Source: Legionella sheltonii (GTDB lineage Bacteria > Pseudomonadota > Gammaproteobacteria > Legionellales > Legionellaceae). Taken from it: a stretch of DNA of 64,000 bases. Below the pieces are notes generated by a model. That model ran no database searches. It was not told the DNA's origin and worked only from the letters and a program-made list of their open reading frames with translations. A program made the translations under genes and the position numbers. Below are positions 8,206-17,331 of this stretch, in pieces. The stretch spans positions 124,001-188,000 of the forward strand of contig NZ_JAPHOQ010000007.1 in NCBI RefSeq assembly GCF_026191355.1, in the 5' to 3' direction. Numbering within the stretch: position 1 is the stretch's first letter; every line of letters starts with the position of its first letter.

Positions 8206-8574
8206 GTGTTTAGTCAATTTGAAAAAGAAACTCATCGTCCTCCTCCTCGTAAGTTATTTATTAGAACAGATAATTTAACCGCTATCTCTCCAAAACATTT
8301 TGAAAAATATAATGTAAGTCCAGCTATTCATATGAATTTATTGTCTCATGATCTGAATGGATATATAGATTCAGGTTATTTGAGCACCTTTGAATACAGC
8401 AAAGGAATGGGGTTGGCAACAATACTGGCTTATGGAGGGAAATACATTCATTTTATTTTTTTACATTCTGAAATTGCTGAGATTATTCATTTAACCGGAG
8501 GAACAAACGGACTAACCCATGACGGGGAACATGATATAGGCGCGGTTTTTTGGACGAAAAAAGGTAATTTTTAA
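8206..8574 (+). CDS. Hypothetical protein, 3' end touched by IS3-family insertion
   Basis: A 122-residue protein starting at GTG 8206 with AAGGTG five bases upstream. I do not recognise a family. It is soluble-looking, with a central Gly/His-rich stretch (TGGTNGLTHDGEHDIGAVFW). The stop TAA lies within the left end of the IS3-type element at 8572. Joining the flanks without the element would give one extra Ser codon and a TGA, so the protein is essentially full length. The 170 bases upstream of it, back to 8034, show nothing recognisable. Confidence 0.5.
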   Translation: MFSQFEKETHRPPPRKLFIRTDNLTAISPKHFEKYNVSPAIHMNLLSHDLNGYIDSGYLSTFEYSKGMGLATILAYGGKYIHFIFLHSEIAEIIHLTGGTNGLTHDGEHDIGAVFWTKKGNF

Positions 8575-8607
8575 GAGCTATTCTTCTAAGTAACAGAGGA
8601 GAATAGA

Positions 8608-8901
8608 ATGAGCAAAAAAAGAAACTATTACACGGCATCAAAAAAATCAAAGATAGCAGTTGCGGCAATTGAAGGAAAATTGACTCAGGCTCAACTGACC
8701 AGCGAATACGGTGTGCATCCTACCCAAATTAAAGCATGGAAGCAAACAGCATTGCAGGCTATTTCAGATGCTTTTTCCAATTCTCATGATAAGGATAAAA
8801 AAGAGCAAGCCGAGCTTGTTGGTGCTTTGTATGAGGAAATTGGTCGACTTCAAGCCCAATTATCATGGTTAAAAAAAAAGACTGCCACTGAGCTTGGATG
8901 A
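8608..8901 (+). CDS. IS3-family transposase OrfA (helix-turn-helix)
   Basis: A 97-residue OrfA. A helix-turn-helix sits in the first 50 residues (KIAVAAIEGKLTQAQLTSEY then GVHPTQIKAWK), and a leucine-zipper-like coil is near the C-terminus (LYEEIGRLQAQLSWLKKK). AGAGGAGA precedes ATG 8608. It ends at 8901 just after an A9-G tract at 8871-8880, which is the usual type of slippage site for making the OrfAB fusion. Confidence 0.9.
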   Translation: MSKKRNYYTASKKSKIAVAAIEGKLTQAQLTSEYGVHPTQIKAWKQTALQAISDAFSNSHDKDKKEQAELVGALYEEIGRLQAQLSWLKKKTATELG

Positions 8902-9739
8902 AAAGCGTAAGCTGATTGATAGCAACGCTGAAATATCAATCCGAGAACAATGCATGCTACTCGGATTGAGTATTTCCAGTTATTATTACAAAGCGTCTCC
9001 TATATCAGCAGAGGACGAGCGGCTCATGGCGCTGTTAGACGAGCATTATCTCCAGTATCCATGTGAAGGTAAAGTGAAGCGCGCACAATGGTTGTCCCTT
9101 GAAGTTGGCTATCCTGTTGGTAAACGACGCATCAAGAGACTCATGGAGGCTATGGGATTAGAAACCGTCTACCCAAAGCCAAATACAAGCGTTCCCAATA
9201 AAGAGCACACCGTGTACCCCTATCTATTACGTGACATCGATATCACTAAGCCTAATCAGGTCTGGGCTGCTGATATTACCTACGTGCGTATGAAGGGAGG
9301 CCATGTTTACTTGGTTGCCATCATGGACTGGTATAGTCGGTATGTGCTTCAATGGGCGGTGTCCCCAACATTAGAAGCAGAATTTTGTGTAGAGGCGCTA
9401 AAAAACGCGTTATTACAGGGGCGGTGTGATATTTTTAATACCGATCAGGGTGCTCAGTTCACGTCTAATGATTGGATCAATACCTTGAAGGCCCACAAAA
9501 TCTCTATCAGTATGGATGGGCGCGGCCGATACCTCGATAATATTTTCATAGAACGTTTATGGCGCAGTGTTAAGCAAGAAAAACTCTATCGGTATGATTT
9601 CGAAACAATCGAAGAGATAGAGCTGGAATTAGCTGAGTATTTTGAATATTATAACAACCGAAGACTCCATCAGTCTTTTGGATATTTAACACCAGCTCAA
9701 GTGTATTTCGGACACCCTAGTACGGTTTCTAAAACATAG
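8894..9739 (+). CDS. IS3-family transposase OrfB (DDE integrase core)
   Basis: A 281-residue rve-type integrase. An N-terminal HTH_21-like segment is followed by the catalytic core: VWAADITY (first Asp), NTDQGAQF (second Asp) and NIFIERLWRS (Glu). YYNNRRLHQSFGYLTPAQVY is the usual C-terminal signature. The open frame continues upstream to 8873 (KKRLPLSL before the TTG at 8894). Product is probably made as an OrfAB fusion through the A9 tract, or less likely from TTG 8894. Relative to OrfA the frame is +1 (equivalently -2), not the canonical -1. Confidence 0.9.
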   Translation: MDEKRKLIDSNAEISIREQCMLLGLSISSYYYKASPISAEDERLMALLDEHYLQYPCEGKVKRAQWLSLEVGYPVGKRRIKRLMEAMGLETVYPKPNTSVPNKEHTVYPYLLRDIDITKPNQVWAADITYVRMKGGHVYLVAIMDWYSRYVLQWAVSPTLEAEFCVEALKNALLQGRCDIFNTDQGAQFTSNDWINTLKAHKISISMDGRGRYLDNIFIERLWRSVKQEKLYRYDFETIEEIELELAEYFEYYNNRRLHQSFGYLTPAQVYFGHPSTVSKT

Positions 9740-9750
9740 TTCGGTGTGTC

Positions 9751-9828
9751 ATGGCTTACCCACAGGGTCCACAGGCCTATCCGAGACGATGAAGGCTCTA
9801 CTGGCCTATGGACTTGTGGATAAGCCAT
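9751..9828. repeat. Long imperfect hairpin in IS 3' region
   Basis: Arm 9751-9776 (ATGGCTTACCCACAGGGTCC and on) pairs with 9802-9828 (through TTGTGGATAAGCCAT) around a loop of about 25 bases. It lies between orfB and the right IS end, and may act as a terminator or block read-through. Confidence 0.6.
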
Positions 9829-9928
9829 TCTGTGAGAGCAGGAGTTAATAAACCAATTCGGAATAGCTCTTATTTTTCCTGAATTTTGTTCCAGATTACC
9901 AGACCTAGATTAACAAACAGATATCAAG

Positions 9929-11401
9929 GTGAAAGAAGGAACGGTATGGGATGTTCCTTATTTTCAGCACGAGTTTCCACAAATTTTTTATACCGATAGA
10001 GTTGAGGTGGAGCTAGGACAGTTAAATTTTCGCACGGATACTGAAGTTCTCCTTGGTGGGAATTGGCTTGATTATGCCGAAATTATCAGCATTCAGCCTA
10101 AGCTTGCCGAAATAATATTAAGGAAAAATGTTAAAACAGAGGAAGAGCTCTATCAACTGCTGCGCGAATTTGCATCTCCTTATACCTTTGCCAAGGTTGG
10201 ACTTCAGCAACAGTGGTATTCTGCTTTAGAGAAAGCCAGCTTAATAAACTGGTGGAACCAATTATCCCTTGCCAAGAAAGATGAATTAATAACTCTCTAT
10301 GAACTCCTGTATCAGCAGCATAAATATCCTGAGCCAAACGATTTTGTTCTTATGAAAGAACTTCATCAATTGCATTCGCTAAACAATCAATTAAAACAAA
10401 AACACCCTGAAATAACCAACTATTTTACTCTTATAGGGACTGCTCTCGACAAATTTCATATGCTTTGTCAAATCGATCCGATGAATGATAGTTCACGACA
10501 AAGATTTATCCAAATTGGACTAAAGGATATTTTTGAAGATAAGTGGGAACTCCCCTTAGCACCAAATACTTTACATCAATTATGCATATCTATTGAAACT
10601 TTTATTGAATATTTAATGCTTGAAGCTGAGTTTCGCCAGCTTATCCGAGAAATTAATTGTTTAAAGCTCAGTTCAGAAGAATTGATAGAGCACTTCCCAA
10701 GACTAGCGGGAATAGGAGTTGTACTTGATTCCAATTGTAAAAAGCCCATGGGAAATGTTAGTGAGTTTATCGATAACTACATTAAAAATATGGCCGAAAT
10801 TAAAGAATACCTCCCTGAAATAAAAGACCAGCTCAAAGCATTTAATTATCGTAAACATTATACTAACAACCTCAGTGTTTATTATTTTTGTCATCATATA
10901 CAACAAACACATCTCCCTACGGCGGCATTAGCAGAGTGGTTAATTGATCTATATGAAGAGCTAGAAGATATTTTTAAATCAAATGATGATTATAAAAAAA
11001 TCATTCGGGATGGTGTATTGCTGGACTTATTATTTGATAATCTAAAAAAATTACACGATTCTATAGTTCAAGTTAATAACCAAGGAGAAATAAGTAAATC
11101 ATTAAAACAACGTGTAATGAACGAAATGCAAAGTAACATCGAGTATGCATTAGTTCACTTAAGCAAATCAAAGGAGTTGGATCGTTACGCTGATGCGCAG
11201 TTTATGCTCACCAAAATTAAAGACTCATCTAATCAGGTTGCTGTTCTAGCTATGGAACAATCTAAGGTGACCTTTTTTCCGTCTTCATCCCGAGTATTTT
11301 ATGATAGATCTTATGTCCGTAAAGAAAGTGAGTTATCTCAACATGATTCGCAACACTTAGAGGACCAACCTCCACCGAGCCGGCAAAAATTGCATAGCTA
11401 A
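9929..11401 (+). CDS. Large hypothetical protein, possible secreted effector
   Basis: A 490-residue, mostly helical, soluble protein I do not recognise. There is no signal peptide or membrane segment. The last 30 residues are polar with a Pro cluster (HLEDQPPPSRQ). The start is given as GTG 9929, but the frame is open only back to 9914 and no clear ribosome-binding site is seen. The 5' end lies 57 bases from the IS3 element, so regulation may have been disrupted. The AT-rich codon use and accessory position fit an effector-like gene, but that is speculation. The 237 bases after it (11402-11638) contain nothing I can name. Confidence 0.6.
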   Translation: MKEGTVWDVPYFQHEFPQIFYTDRVEVELGQLNFRTDTEVLLGGNWLDYAEIISIQPKLAEIILRKNVKTEEELYQLLREFASPYTFAKVGLQQQWYSALEKASLINWWNQLSLAKKDELITLYELLYQQHKYPEPNDFVLMKELHQLHSLNNQLKQKHPEITNYFTLIGTALDKFHMLCQIDPMNDSSRQRFIQIGLKDIFEDKWELPLAPNTLHQLCISIETFIEYLMLEAEFRQLIREINCLKLSSEELIEHFPRLAGIGVVLDSNCKKPMGNVSEFIDNYIKNMAEIKEYLPEIKDQLKAFNYRKHYTNNLSVYYFCHHIQQTHLPTAALAEWLIDLYEELEDIFKSNDDYKKIIRDGVLLDLLFDNLKKLHDSIVQVNNQGEISKSLKQRVMNEMQSNIEYALVHLSKSKELDRYADAQFMLTKIKDSSNQVAVLAMEQSKVTFFPSSSRVFYDRSYVRKESELSQHDSQHLEDQPPPSRQKLHS

Positions 11402-11638
11402 TTGTTATGAGTTTGTTGTACAAAGCCATCGGAGCATCATTGTATTGGCAAGTCACATTACTCGTTGAGAGCAAGTATGCCAGAAACAGGATTTAGTTCG
11501 CAGAACCAATCTTTTGTCGCAATAGCGAGCCAAGGCTGAGTTACAAAACCCAGCGTCCGATTTTGATGCATTAACTCGAAATGAATGGATTAGAATAAAT
11601 CATTAAACCTCGCAAAAACATCGATTGAATCTTGGTTC

Positions 11639-13006
11639 TTAAGTGATTCTTGAATGTTTTCGCGTATCGCTTATAAAAAAGCGATCAAAATAGCTGCTTA
11701 CCACTCGGGTAATCTGTCTTGCTTTGGGGTGGATTTGAATAACATAATCGTTAATTTGCACCAGTCCATCTTTGACTAAATTATCTAGCGAGCGAAGCTC
11801 ACTAGCAAAATAATCCGGCGGATAATTAAACTCAGTACATCTTTTTTTGAGATCGACTTCCAGATAACACATAATATCGTTAATAATCGATTTCCTTAAT
11901 TGATCTTCTCCTGTAATTTCGATTCCGCGCACAATGGGTAAGACCTGATTTAAAATATCGGTTTTATATTGCCTTAACTCCGAGGTATTTTGCACGTATC
12001 GATTGCCGAGCTGAGTGATGGATGAGGTCCCTAGCCCAATCAAATGCGAAGCACTGTCAACACTGTATCCTTGAAAATTTCGGTTGAGCGTTTTTGCATT
12101 TAACGCGCGTACCATAGAGTCTGTCGGTTTAGCAAAATGATCTAACCCAACAGCAAAATATCCTTTTTGTTTTAACAGTTCGGAAGCCAAAGCAAACTGT
12201 TCTATGCGCTCCGCGGCATTGGGGAGATCCTTTTCCTGAATGAGTTGCATGTGCTTTTTCATCCAATGGACATGGGCATAGGCAAAAAAAGCAATCCGGT
12301 CTGGATCTAATGAAGAAACAGCTTCGATATTATTTTGAATACTTGATTTGGTTTGTTTGGGTAATCCATAAATCAAATCAACGTTTATATTGTTCATGCC
12401 GTACTGTTTAAAAAGATTGATGGATGATTGAACCAATTCGAATGGCTGCACGCGATTGATCGCGAGCTGCACCTCGGAATTAAAATCTTGGGCACCAATA
12501 CTGATTCGGTTCACGAGGGCGATGGCATAAGCGTTTATTTTTTCTTCATTGACGGTACGAGGGTCGACTTCTATAGCGATTTCTGCATCAGGAGCTATAT
12601 TAAAGGCCTCACGAAGCGTGTTCATTAAATGCAAAAATAACTGCGGGGGTAAGATCGTTGGTGAGCCGCCACCAAAATGAATATGAGTGACATAGGGGTT
12701 CTGGGGAGATAGTCGTTTTGCAACCAATGCAATTTCTTGCGTCAATACTTTAATATACTCTTCAATAGAGTTTTGTCTGTTATTAATTTTCGTAGCGCAT
12801 CCGCAATACCAACACAATTGTTGGCAGAATGGAATATGAATATATAAGGACAAAGTGTCCTGCTCTGGGATCTCACCAAGCCACTGCGAATAAGTTGCCG
12901 CGTTAATTCCCGTAGAAAAATGAGGGGCAGTTGGGTAGCTCGTATACCGTGGAAATTGCCCTTCGTAATTTAATATTAAGTGCTCAGATACATTATTTAA
13001 AAACAT
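11639..13006 (-). CDS. hemN: Oxygen-independent coproporphyrinogen III oxidase
   Basis: A 455-residue radical SAM enzyme that decarboxylates coproporphyrinogen III to protoporphyrinogen IX without O2. The N-terminal FPRYTSYPTAP segment is typical of true HemN rather than HemW. The 4Fe-4S/SAM motif is CQQLCWYC, with an extra Cys following, and HIHFGGGSPT is the SAM-binding glycine motif. Its ATG overlaps the end of the upstream UbiH-type gene by 10 bases, so the two are co-translated. It is the last gene of a likely microaerobic operon. Confidence 0.92.
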   Translation of the reverse strand: MFLNNVSEHLILNYEGQFPRYTSYPTAPHFSTGINAATYSQWLGEIPEQDTLSLYIHIPFCQQLCWYCGCATKINNRQNSIEEYIKVLTQEIALVAKRLSPQNPYVTHIHFGGGSPTILPPQLFLHLMNTLREAFNIAPDAEIAIEVDPRTVNEEKINAYAIALVNRISIGAQDFNSEVQLAINRVQPFELVQSSINLFKQYGMNNINVDLIYGLPKQTKSSIQNNIEAVSSLDPDRIAFFAYAHVHWMKKHMQLIQEKDLPNAAERIEQFALASELLKQKGYFAVGLDHFAKPTDSMVRALNAKTLNRNFQGYSVDSASHLIGLGTSSITQLGNRYVQNTSELRQYKTDILNQVLPIVRGIEITGEDQLRKSIINDIMCYLEVDLKKRCTEFNYPPDYFASELRSLDNLVKDGLVQINDYVIQIHPKARQITRVVSSYFDRFFISDTRKHSRIT

Positions 13007-14211
13007 GAACCAACCTTTTCAATAAGCGAAGTAATAGGGCTTGCCCTGCCGGCTAAATAATCCATAATAATCCCTTTAAAAGGCAATAAATCCTGATTTG
13101 CGAGTCTTAAGGTACACTGACTGAGCAGCTGGGCAAAAAGCGTATCGTTGGTGAATAAACTGACTATCCAATTCGTGCCATGATACATTAGCTTAGTCGC
13201 TTGCCTATGCTCGGCCTGATAACGCTCCAAGATTTCTTTCGACCCAATATCTTTATTTTGTGCCACTGCCCAGCAGATTTCCTTTGCCAATGATTCTGCG
13301 CCCTTCAATCCCAAATTAAAGCCATGGGCTGTCACAGGATGCATTCCCACGGCGGCATCACCGATTAATGCAAAGCGTTTTTCGATAAACCGTTGGGAAT
13401 AAACACCGACTAATGGATAAAAAAAACGCTGGCCAACTGCTTTTATCTTGCCAAACTGTTGCTCAAACTGATTGGCAAGATTTGAAATAAATTGTTGCTC
13501 ATTAAGCCTTTTTATATAGTTGGCCTTGTCGGGCGAAACCGTCAGCACCAGTGATGATGCATGGGGAGACATGGGTAAAAAAGCAACGACTTTGTCGGTA
13601 TTAAAATACTCATAAGCACAATGATGATGTTCTCGTTCATGTTCTATTTTGCAAAGAATCATCACCTTAGAGAAATCACGGGTATTAGATGCAATCCCTA
13701 CTTTTCTACGAGACTCGGAGAAGCGATTATCAGCTGCGATGACAAGAGTGGCCTCAATAACTGACTGATTGGATAAATGGACTGAGCGTGTGCTCTGGTG
13801 CTCTTGAATGGCATCAACGGCAGTATCCGGCATTACTTCAATATTCGAATAAGAACAGACTGCCTCATACAATGCTTTCCTAATTAAATGATTTGAAACC
13901 AAATACCCTAAAAGAGTGCCCGCATCGTTAAAATTTAATGCATAAGATTCGCCTCCACTGAGGACTTTTGCTTGTTTTATTGGAAAAATAAATTCCGAAT
14001 TAATTTTGTCCCATGCATTAAGTTTTTTTAGACTATTGATAGTCGGAACGGTTAGGGCAATTTCTCGGCCATCATAATCCGGGTTTTGCAAGGACTCGAC
14101 GGGTAACTTATCTAATAAGACTATTTTCAAAGAAGTATGGGCAAGGGAAGCTGCAAGGCTTAAACCCGTTGGACCAGCACCGATGATGGCAATATCTTTT
14201 TTTATATGCAT
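12997..14211 (-). CDS. UbiH/UbiF/UbiM-family FAD-dependent monooxygenase
   Basis: A 404-residue class A flavoprotein hydroxylase. An N-terminal Rossmann motif IAIIGAGPTGLSLAA is followed near residue 280 by the FAD-ribityl motif FALIGDAAVGMHPVTAHGFN, diagnostic of UbiH/COQ6 relatives. These enzymes hydroxylate the ubiquinone ring using O2. Which position this one modifies cannot be decided; UbiM is possible because of its context and divergence. It sits between cydX and hemN in a run with short gaps, so it probably belongs to the same respiratory operon. Confidence 0.8.
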   Translation of the reverse strand: MHIKKDIAIIGAGPTGLSLAASLAHTSLKIVLLDKLPVESLQNPDYDGREIALTVPTINSLKKLNAWDKINSEFIFPIKQAKVLSGGESYALNFNDAGTLLGYLVSNHLIRKALYEAVCSYSNIEVMPDTAVDAIQEHQSTRSVHLSNQSVIEATLVIAADNRFSESRRKVGIASNTRDFSKVMILCKIEHEREHHHCAYEYFNTDKVVAFLPMSPHASSLVLTVSPDKANYIKRLNEQQFISNLANQFEQQFGKIKAVGQRFFYPLVGVYSQRFIEKRFALIGDAAVGMHPVTAHGFNLGLKGAESLAKEICWAVAQNKDIGSKEILERYQAEHRQATKLMYHGTNWIVSLFTNDTLFAQLLSQCTLRLANQDLLPFKGIIMDYLAGRASPITSLIEKVGSCF

Positions 14212-14258
14212 TTTATTACCCTGCCCTTTCCCTTACTACCCGAGCTAATTTTGGATTC

Positions 14259-14360
14259 TTACTTTTTTTTATCGGCATCCCGTAGTTCCAGCCACATGGC
14301 GTTTAATATGGCAAATGAACAAGCGAGTCCAGTTCCAAGAATCCAAGAGAAATACCACAT
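14259..14360 (-). CDS. cydX: Cytochrome bd oxidase small subunit CydX
   Basis: A 33-residue protein starting MWYFSWILGTGLACSFAI, nearly the E. coli CydX start MWYFAWILGT. It has one membrane helix and a charged C-terminus (LRDADKKK). CydX stabilises the bd-type quinol oxidase. GGAG lies about seven bases before the ATG at 14360. It sits 16 bases after cydB, the usual order. A longer in-frame reading back into cydB is not needed. Confidence 0.92.
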   Translation of the reverse strand: MWYFSWILGTGLACSFAILNAMWLELRDADKKK

Positions 14361-14376
14361 TTTTTTCTCCTTAGTG

Positions 14377-15507
14377 TTAATATGAAGACATTTGTTCTTT
14401 AATTGTTTTTTCATTAACCTTTCCACGAAGAACACGATAAACCCATCCGGTGTATGCAAGAACAATAGGAAGAAAAATTACCGTCGCAATGAGCATAATA
14501 AATAAAGTCGTTTGACTCGATGAACTATCCCAGACCATCAAACTGTATTGGGGATGAGAGGAAGAAGGCAGAATGAATGGAAACATACTGATGCCTACTG
14601 TGGCTATTAATGAGCCAACGCTCAAGCTACTCAAAATAAATGCAATCAATGGCTTATTCGCTAGAAAGATAGCCAACCAGGCACAAAGAATACTTAAAAG
14701 CGGAACCCATTGCGAAATCGGCATATCCCTATAGTTAATGAACCAAGCGCCAATTTGCCTGCCTACCTCTTTGTGTAAAGGATTGGATGGGCCATCATGG
14801 AGCATCGGCTGGTTTAAAACATAGCCATCTATGAAATGAGTCCAAAAGCCCATCAAGATAAATAACAGCGTCATTAAGAAAGCGGCATAACGCGCCCCTG
14901 TTCTTGCTTTTCGTTGCAATACACCTTCTGTTTTTATCTGGAGAAAAAAAGCACCCTGCATCGCAAGCATTAGCACTGAAAGTACACCACTGCACAAGGC
15001 ATAGGGATTAAGTAGCTGAAAAAACGTTCCTGTATAAATCACTCTTAGACTGTCATCGTAATAAAAGGGAACACCTTGTAACACATTGCCTACAGCCACT
15101 CCAAAAATGAGTGCAGGCACAAATCCGCCGATAAAAAGCAGCCAGTCCCAGATGGATCTCCAGAGCGCATTTTCCAGTTTAGACCGGTATTTAAATCCTA
15201 CAGGTCTTAAAATTAATGACAGCAACACAACCAGCATCGCTAAATAAAACCCGGAAAATGAGAGCGCGTAGAGATCTGGCCACGCCGCAAAAATTGCCCC
15301 GCCGCCCAGAATAAACCATACCTGATTACCCTCCCAAGTAGGTCCCACCGTATTAATTAAAATACGACGTTCGGTGTCTGTCTTGGCAAACCAGGGTAAC
15401 CACATGGCAACCCCCAGATCAAAGCCATCCATAATCGCAAAACCAATTAATAAAACGCCTAGTAATAGCCACCAAATTACTCTTAAGGTTTCATAATCTA
15501 AAATCAT
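14377..15507 (-). CDS. cydB: Cytochrome bd-type quinol oxidase subunit II
   Basis: About 376 residues, eight or nine membrane helices. The N-terminal [17 protein letters not shown] and the [12 protein letters not shown] and [19 protein letters not shown] segments are typical of CydB. The start at 15507 is chosen because GGAGTG lies just before it; an ATG four codons upstream overlaps that SD. Pairs with CydA to form the high-affinity quinol oxidase used at low O2. Confidence 0.93.
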   Translation of the reverse strand: MILDYETLRVIWWLLLGVLLIGFAIMDGFDLGVAMWLPWFAKTDTERRILINTVGPTWEGNQVWFILGGGAIFAAWPDLYALSFSGFYLAMLVVLLSLILRPVGFKYRSKLENALWRSIWDWLLFIGGFVPALIFGVAVGNVLQGVPFYYDDSLRVIYTGTFFQLLNPYALCSGVLSVLMLAMQGAFFLQIKTEGVLQRKARTGARYAAFLMTLLFILMGFWTHFIDGYVLNQPMLHDGPSNPLHKEVGRQIGAWFINYRDMPISQWVPLLSILCAWLAIFLANKPLIAFILSSLSVGSLIATVGISMFPFILPSSSHPQYSLMVWDSSSSQTTLFIMLIATVIFLPIVLAYTGWVYRVLRGKVNEKTIKEQMSSY

Positions 15508-15586
15508 TGTACACTCCATAATGAAGGTGGGTGATTCACTTTAATCATCTCGACCCCTAATCGATAAAGAAAAAGATACCGATGTT

Positions 15587-17119
15587 CTAATGGGTAAGCA
15601 TCTCCTCTGGGCCCAATCGAATGTACTTAACCATGAGGTACAGCTCTACGATTGCCAGCACGGTATAAAATAATACAAACCCAGTTAACGAAGTCAGCAC
15701 TTGCGCGATTGATAAAGAGGAGGCGCCCATAAAAGTCGGCAACACCCCTTGAACAACCCAGGGCTGTCGCCCATACTCAGCAACTACCCAGCCCAATTCA
15801 GCCGCGATCCAAGGCAATGGCAAGGAATAAAATGCCATCCGATGGTACCATGGTGTAGCATGCAGTTTATTTTTAGCAGAAAGGTAAAAACCTACAGCAA
15901 ACAAAAGGATGAAATAAAAGCCACAGGCAACCATCACCCGGAATGAAAAAAAGAGGGGGGCTACCTTCGGTTTCAAGTCATGGGCGGCTTGATTAATTTG
16001 CTCTTCAGTTGCCTCAGAGGGATTTGCTGTATATTTTTTCAGCAAAAGGGCATAACCTAAGTTTTTAACATGGTTTTGTAAGTGCTCTTTCGCCTGGTTG
16101 TTATCAGGATCACGTTGTAAGACGCTTAATGCATTATAGGCTAACAGGCCGTCTTTAATTCGCTCCTTACCCTCCTCAATGAGCTCATTAATCCCTAACA
16201 AAGGAGTGTTAAATGAGCGGGTCGCAATAATTCCCAAAGCATATGGAATTTTAATAGCATATTTTGTAGTTTTTGTTTGCTCATCGGGAATACCCAAAAG
16301 AGTTAAGCTGGCAGGAGTCTTCTCGGTTTCCCACATCGATTCCATAGCAGCGACTTTCATTTTCTGATCGTCATTGGCAAGATAGCCGCTCTCATCACCA
16401 AGGACAACAACCGATAACGCCGAGGCTAAACCAAATGATACAGCAACAGTCATTGATCGTTTTGCGAAATCCTTGTTGCGATTTCTTAACAGGAAATAAG
16501 CACTGATGGATAAAACGAAGATCGAACCGGTAACATACCCAGCGCTAATGGTATGGACGAATTTTGCTTGTGCCACTGGATTAAATAAAATATCAAAAAA
16601 GCTGCTCACCTCCATGCGCATGGTTTGATAATCAAAATAAGCACCCACAGGATTTTGCATCCAGCCGTTTGCGATTAAAATCCACAACGCCGATAAATTA
16701 GTACCTAAAGCGAGTAACCAGGTACAAACCAAGTGTTGGAATTTGGATAAGCGCTCCCAACCAAAGAAAAATAATCCTACAAAAGTTGCTTCCAGAAAGA
16801 AGGCCATGAGTCCTTCTATGGCTAATGGAGCTCCAAATACATCCCCAACATAGCGCGAATAATAGGACCAGTTCGTTCCAAACTCAAATTCCATGGTTAA
16901 ACCGGTAGCAACACCTAAAACAAAATTTATGCCAAATAAAACGCCCCAATATTTAACCATTTGACGCCAAATCTCTTTACCGGTCATGACATACACGGTT
17001 TCCATAATTGCCAATAATACAGAAAATCCAAGGGTCAAAGGGACAAATAAAAAATGGTATAATGCAGTTAAAGCGAACTGTAATCGAGACAAATCAACTA
17101 CATCAGTTGCAGGAATCAT
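15587..17119 (-). CDS. cydA: Cytochrome bd-type quinol oxidase subunit I
   Basis: A 510-residue subunit carrying hemes b558, b595 and d. The N-terminal LSRLQFALTALYHFLFVPLT contains the conserved His ligand near residue 22. Further family segments are GLTMEFEFGTNWSYYSRYVG, EATFVGLFFFGWERLS and, at the C-terminal side, AELGWVVAEYGRQPW. The periplasmic Q-loop is of the short type. AGAGGTGA precedes ATG 17119 and overlaps the end of cydP, so translation is coupled. Confidence 0.95.
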   Translation of the reverse strand: MIPATDVVDLSRLQFALTALYHFLFVPLTLGFSVLLAIMETVYVMTGKEIWRQMVKYWGVLFGINFVLGVATGLTMEFEFGTNWSYYSRYVGDVFGAPLAIEGLMAFFLEATFVGLFFFGWERLSKFQHLVCTWLLALGTNLSALWILIANGWMQNPVGAYFDYQTMRMEVSSFFDILFNPVAQAKFVHTISAGYVTGSIFVLSISAYFLLRNRNKDFAKRSMTVAVSFGLASALSVVVLGDESGYLANDDQKMKVAAMESMWETEKTPASLTLLGIPDEQTKTTKYAIKIPYALGIIATRSFNTPLLGINELIEEGKERIKDGLLAYNALSVLQRDPDNNQAKEHLQNHVKNLGYALLLKKYTANPSEATEEQINQAAHDLKPKVAPLFFSFRVMVACGFYFILLFAVGFYLSAKNKLHATPWYHRMAFYSLPLPWIAAELGWVVAEYGRQPWVVQGVLPTFMGASSLSIAQVLTSLTGFVLFYTVLAIVELYLMVKYIRLGPEEMLTH

Positions 17120-17123
17120 TTAA

Positions 17124-17300
17124 TCACCTCTTAATTACTTGCTGAGAGAGCGTTTGCTCTTTTGGGCCGAGTAGCCACATATCACTTTCTTCAAGCCGGG
17201 GATGTATTGTGCGAATACAAACCCACCACAACACAAAGAGAAGGAGGAGTTTGATCACTAAAGTCAAAGAAATATCACGTGTAATCGGCTTGATCATCAT
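17124..17300 (-). CDS. cydP: Small CydP-like bd oxidase accessory protein
   Basis: A 58-residue gene easily missed because of its size. It reads MMIKPITRDISLTLVIKLLL followed by LFVLWWVCIR, then a short polar tail with MWLLGP. One membrane helix preceded by a KPITRDI motif and followed by a LLGP element is the pattern of the putative small subunit CydP found before cydAB in other proteobacteria. It ends four bases before cydA and starts 31 bases after ompW. Met1 or Met2 (17297) could be the start. Function is known only by association. Confidence 0.75.
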   Translation of the reverse strand: MMIKPITRDISLTLVIKLLLLFVLWWVCIRTIHPRLEESDMWLLGPKEQTLSQQVIKR

Positions 17301-17331
17301 ACTTATTAAAAAATGCCAAAGTTAAACGCTA

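Larger units (their letters stand above)
8572..9872 (+). mobile_element. IS3-family insertion sequence
   Basis: An element of about 1.3 kb with 12-bp terminal inverted repeats TAAGAGCTATTC (8572-8583) and GAATAGCTCTTA (9861-9872). It is flanked on both sides by a short run of T, consistent with a 3-4 bp target duplication. It contains orfA and orfB of the IS3 type and a 3' hairpin. Both ORFs are undamaged, so the element may be active. Confidence 0.85.

Noticed and set aside
8483..8668. Minus-strand frame across the left IS3 end
   Set aside because: It overlaps two better-supported genes and spans the IS boundary, so it cannot be an ancestral gene.
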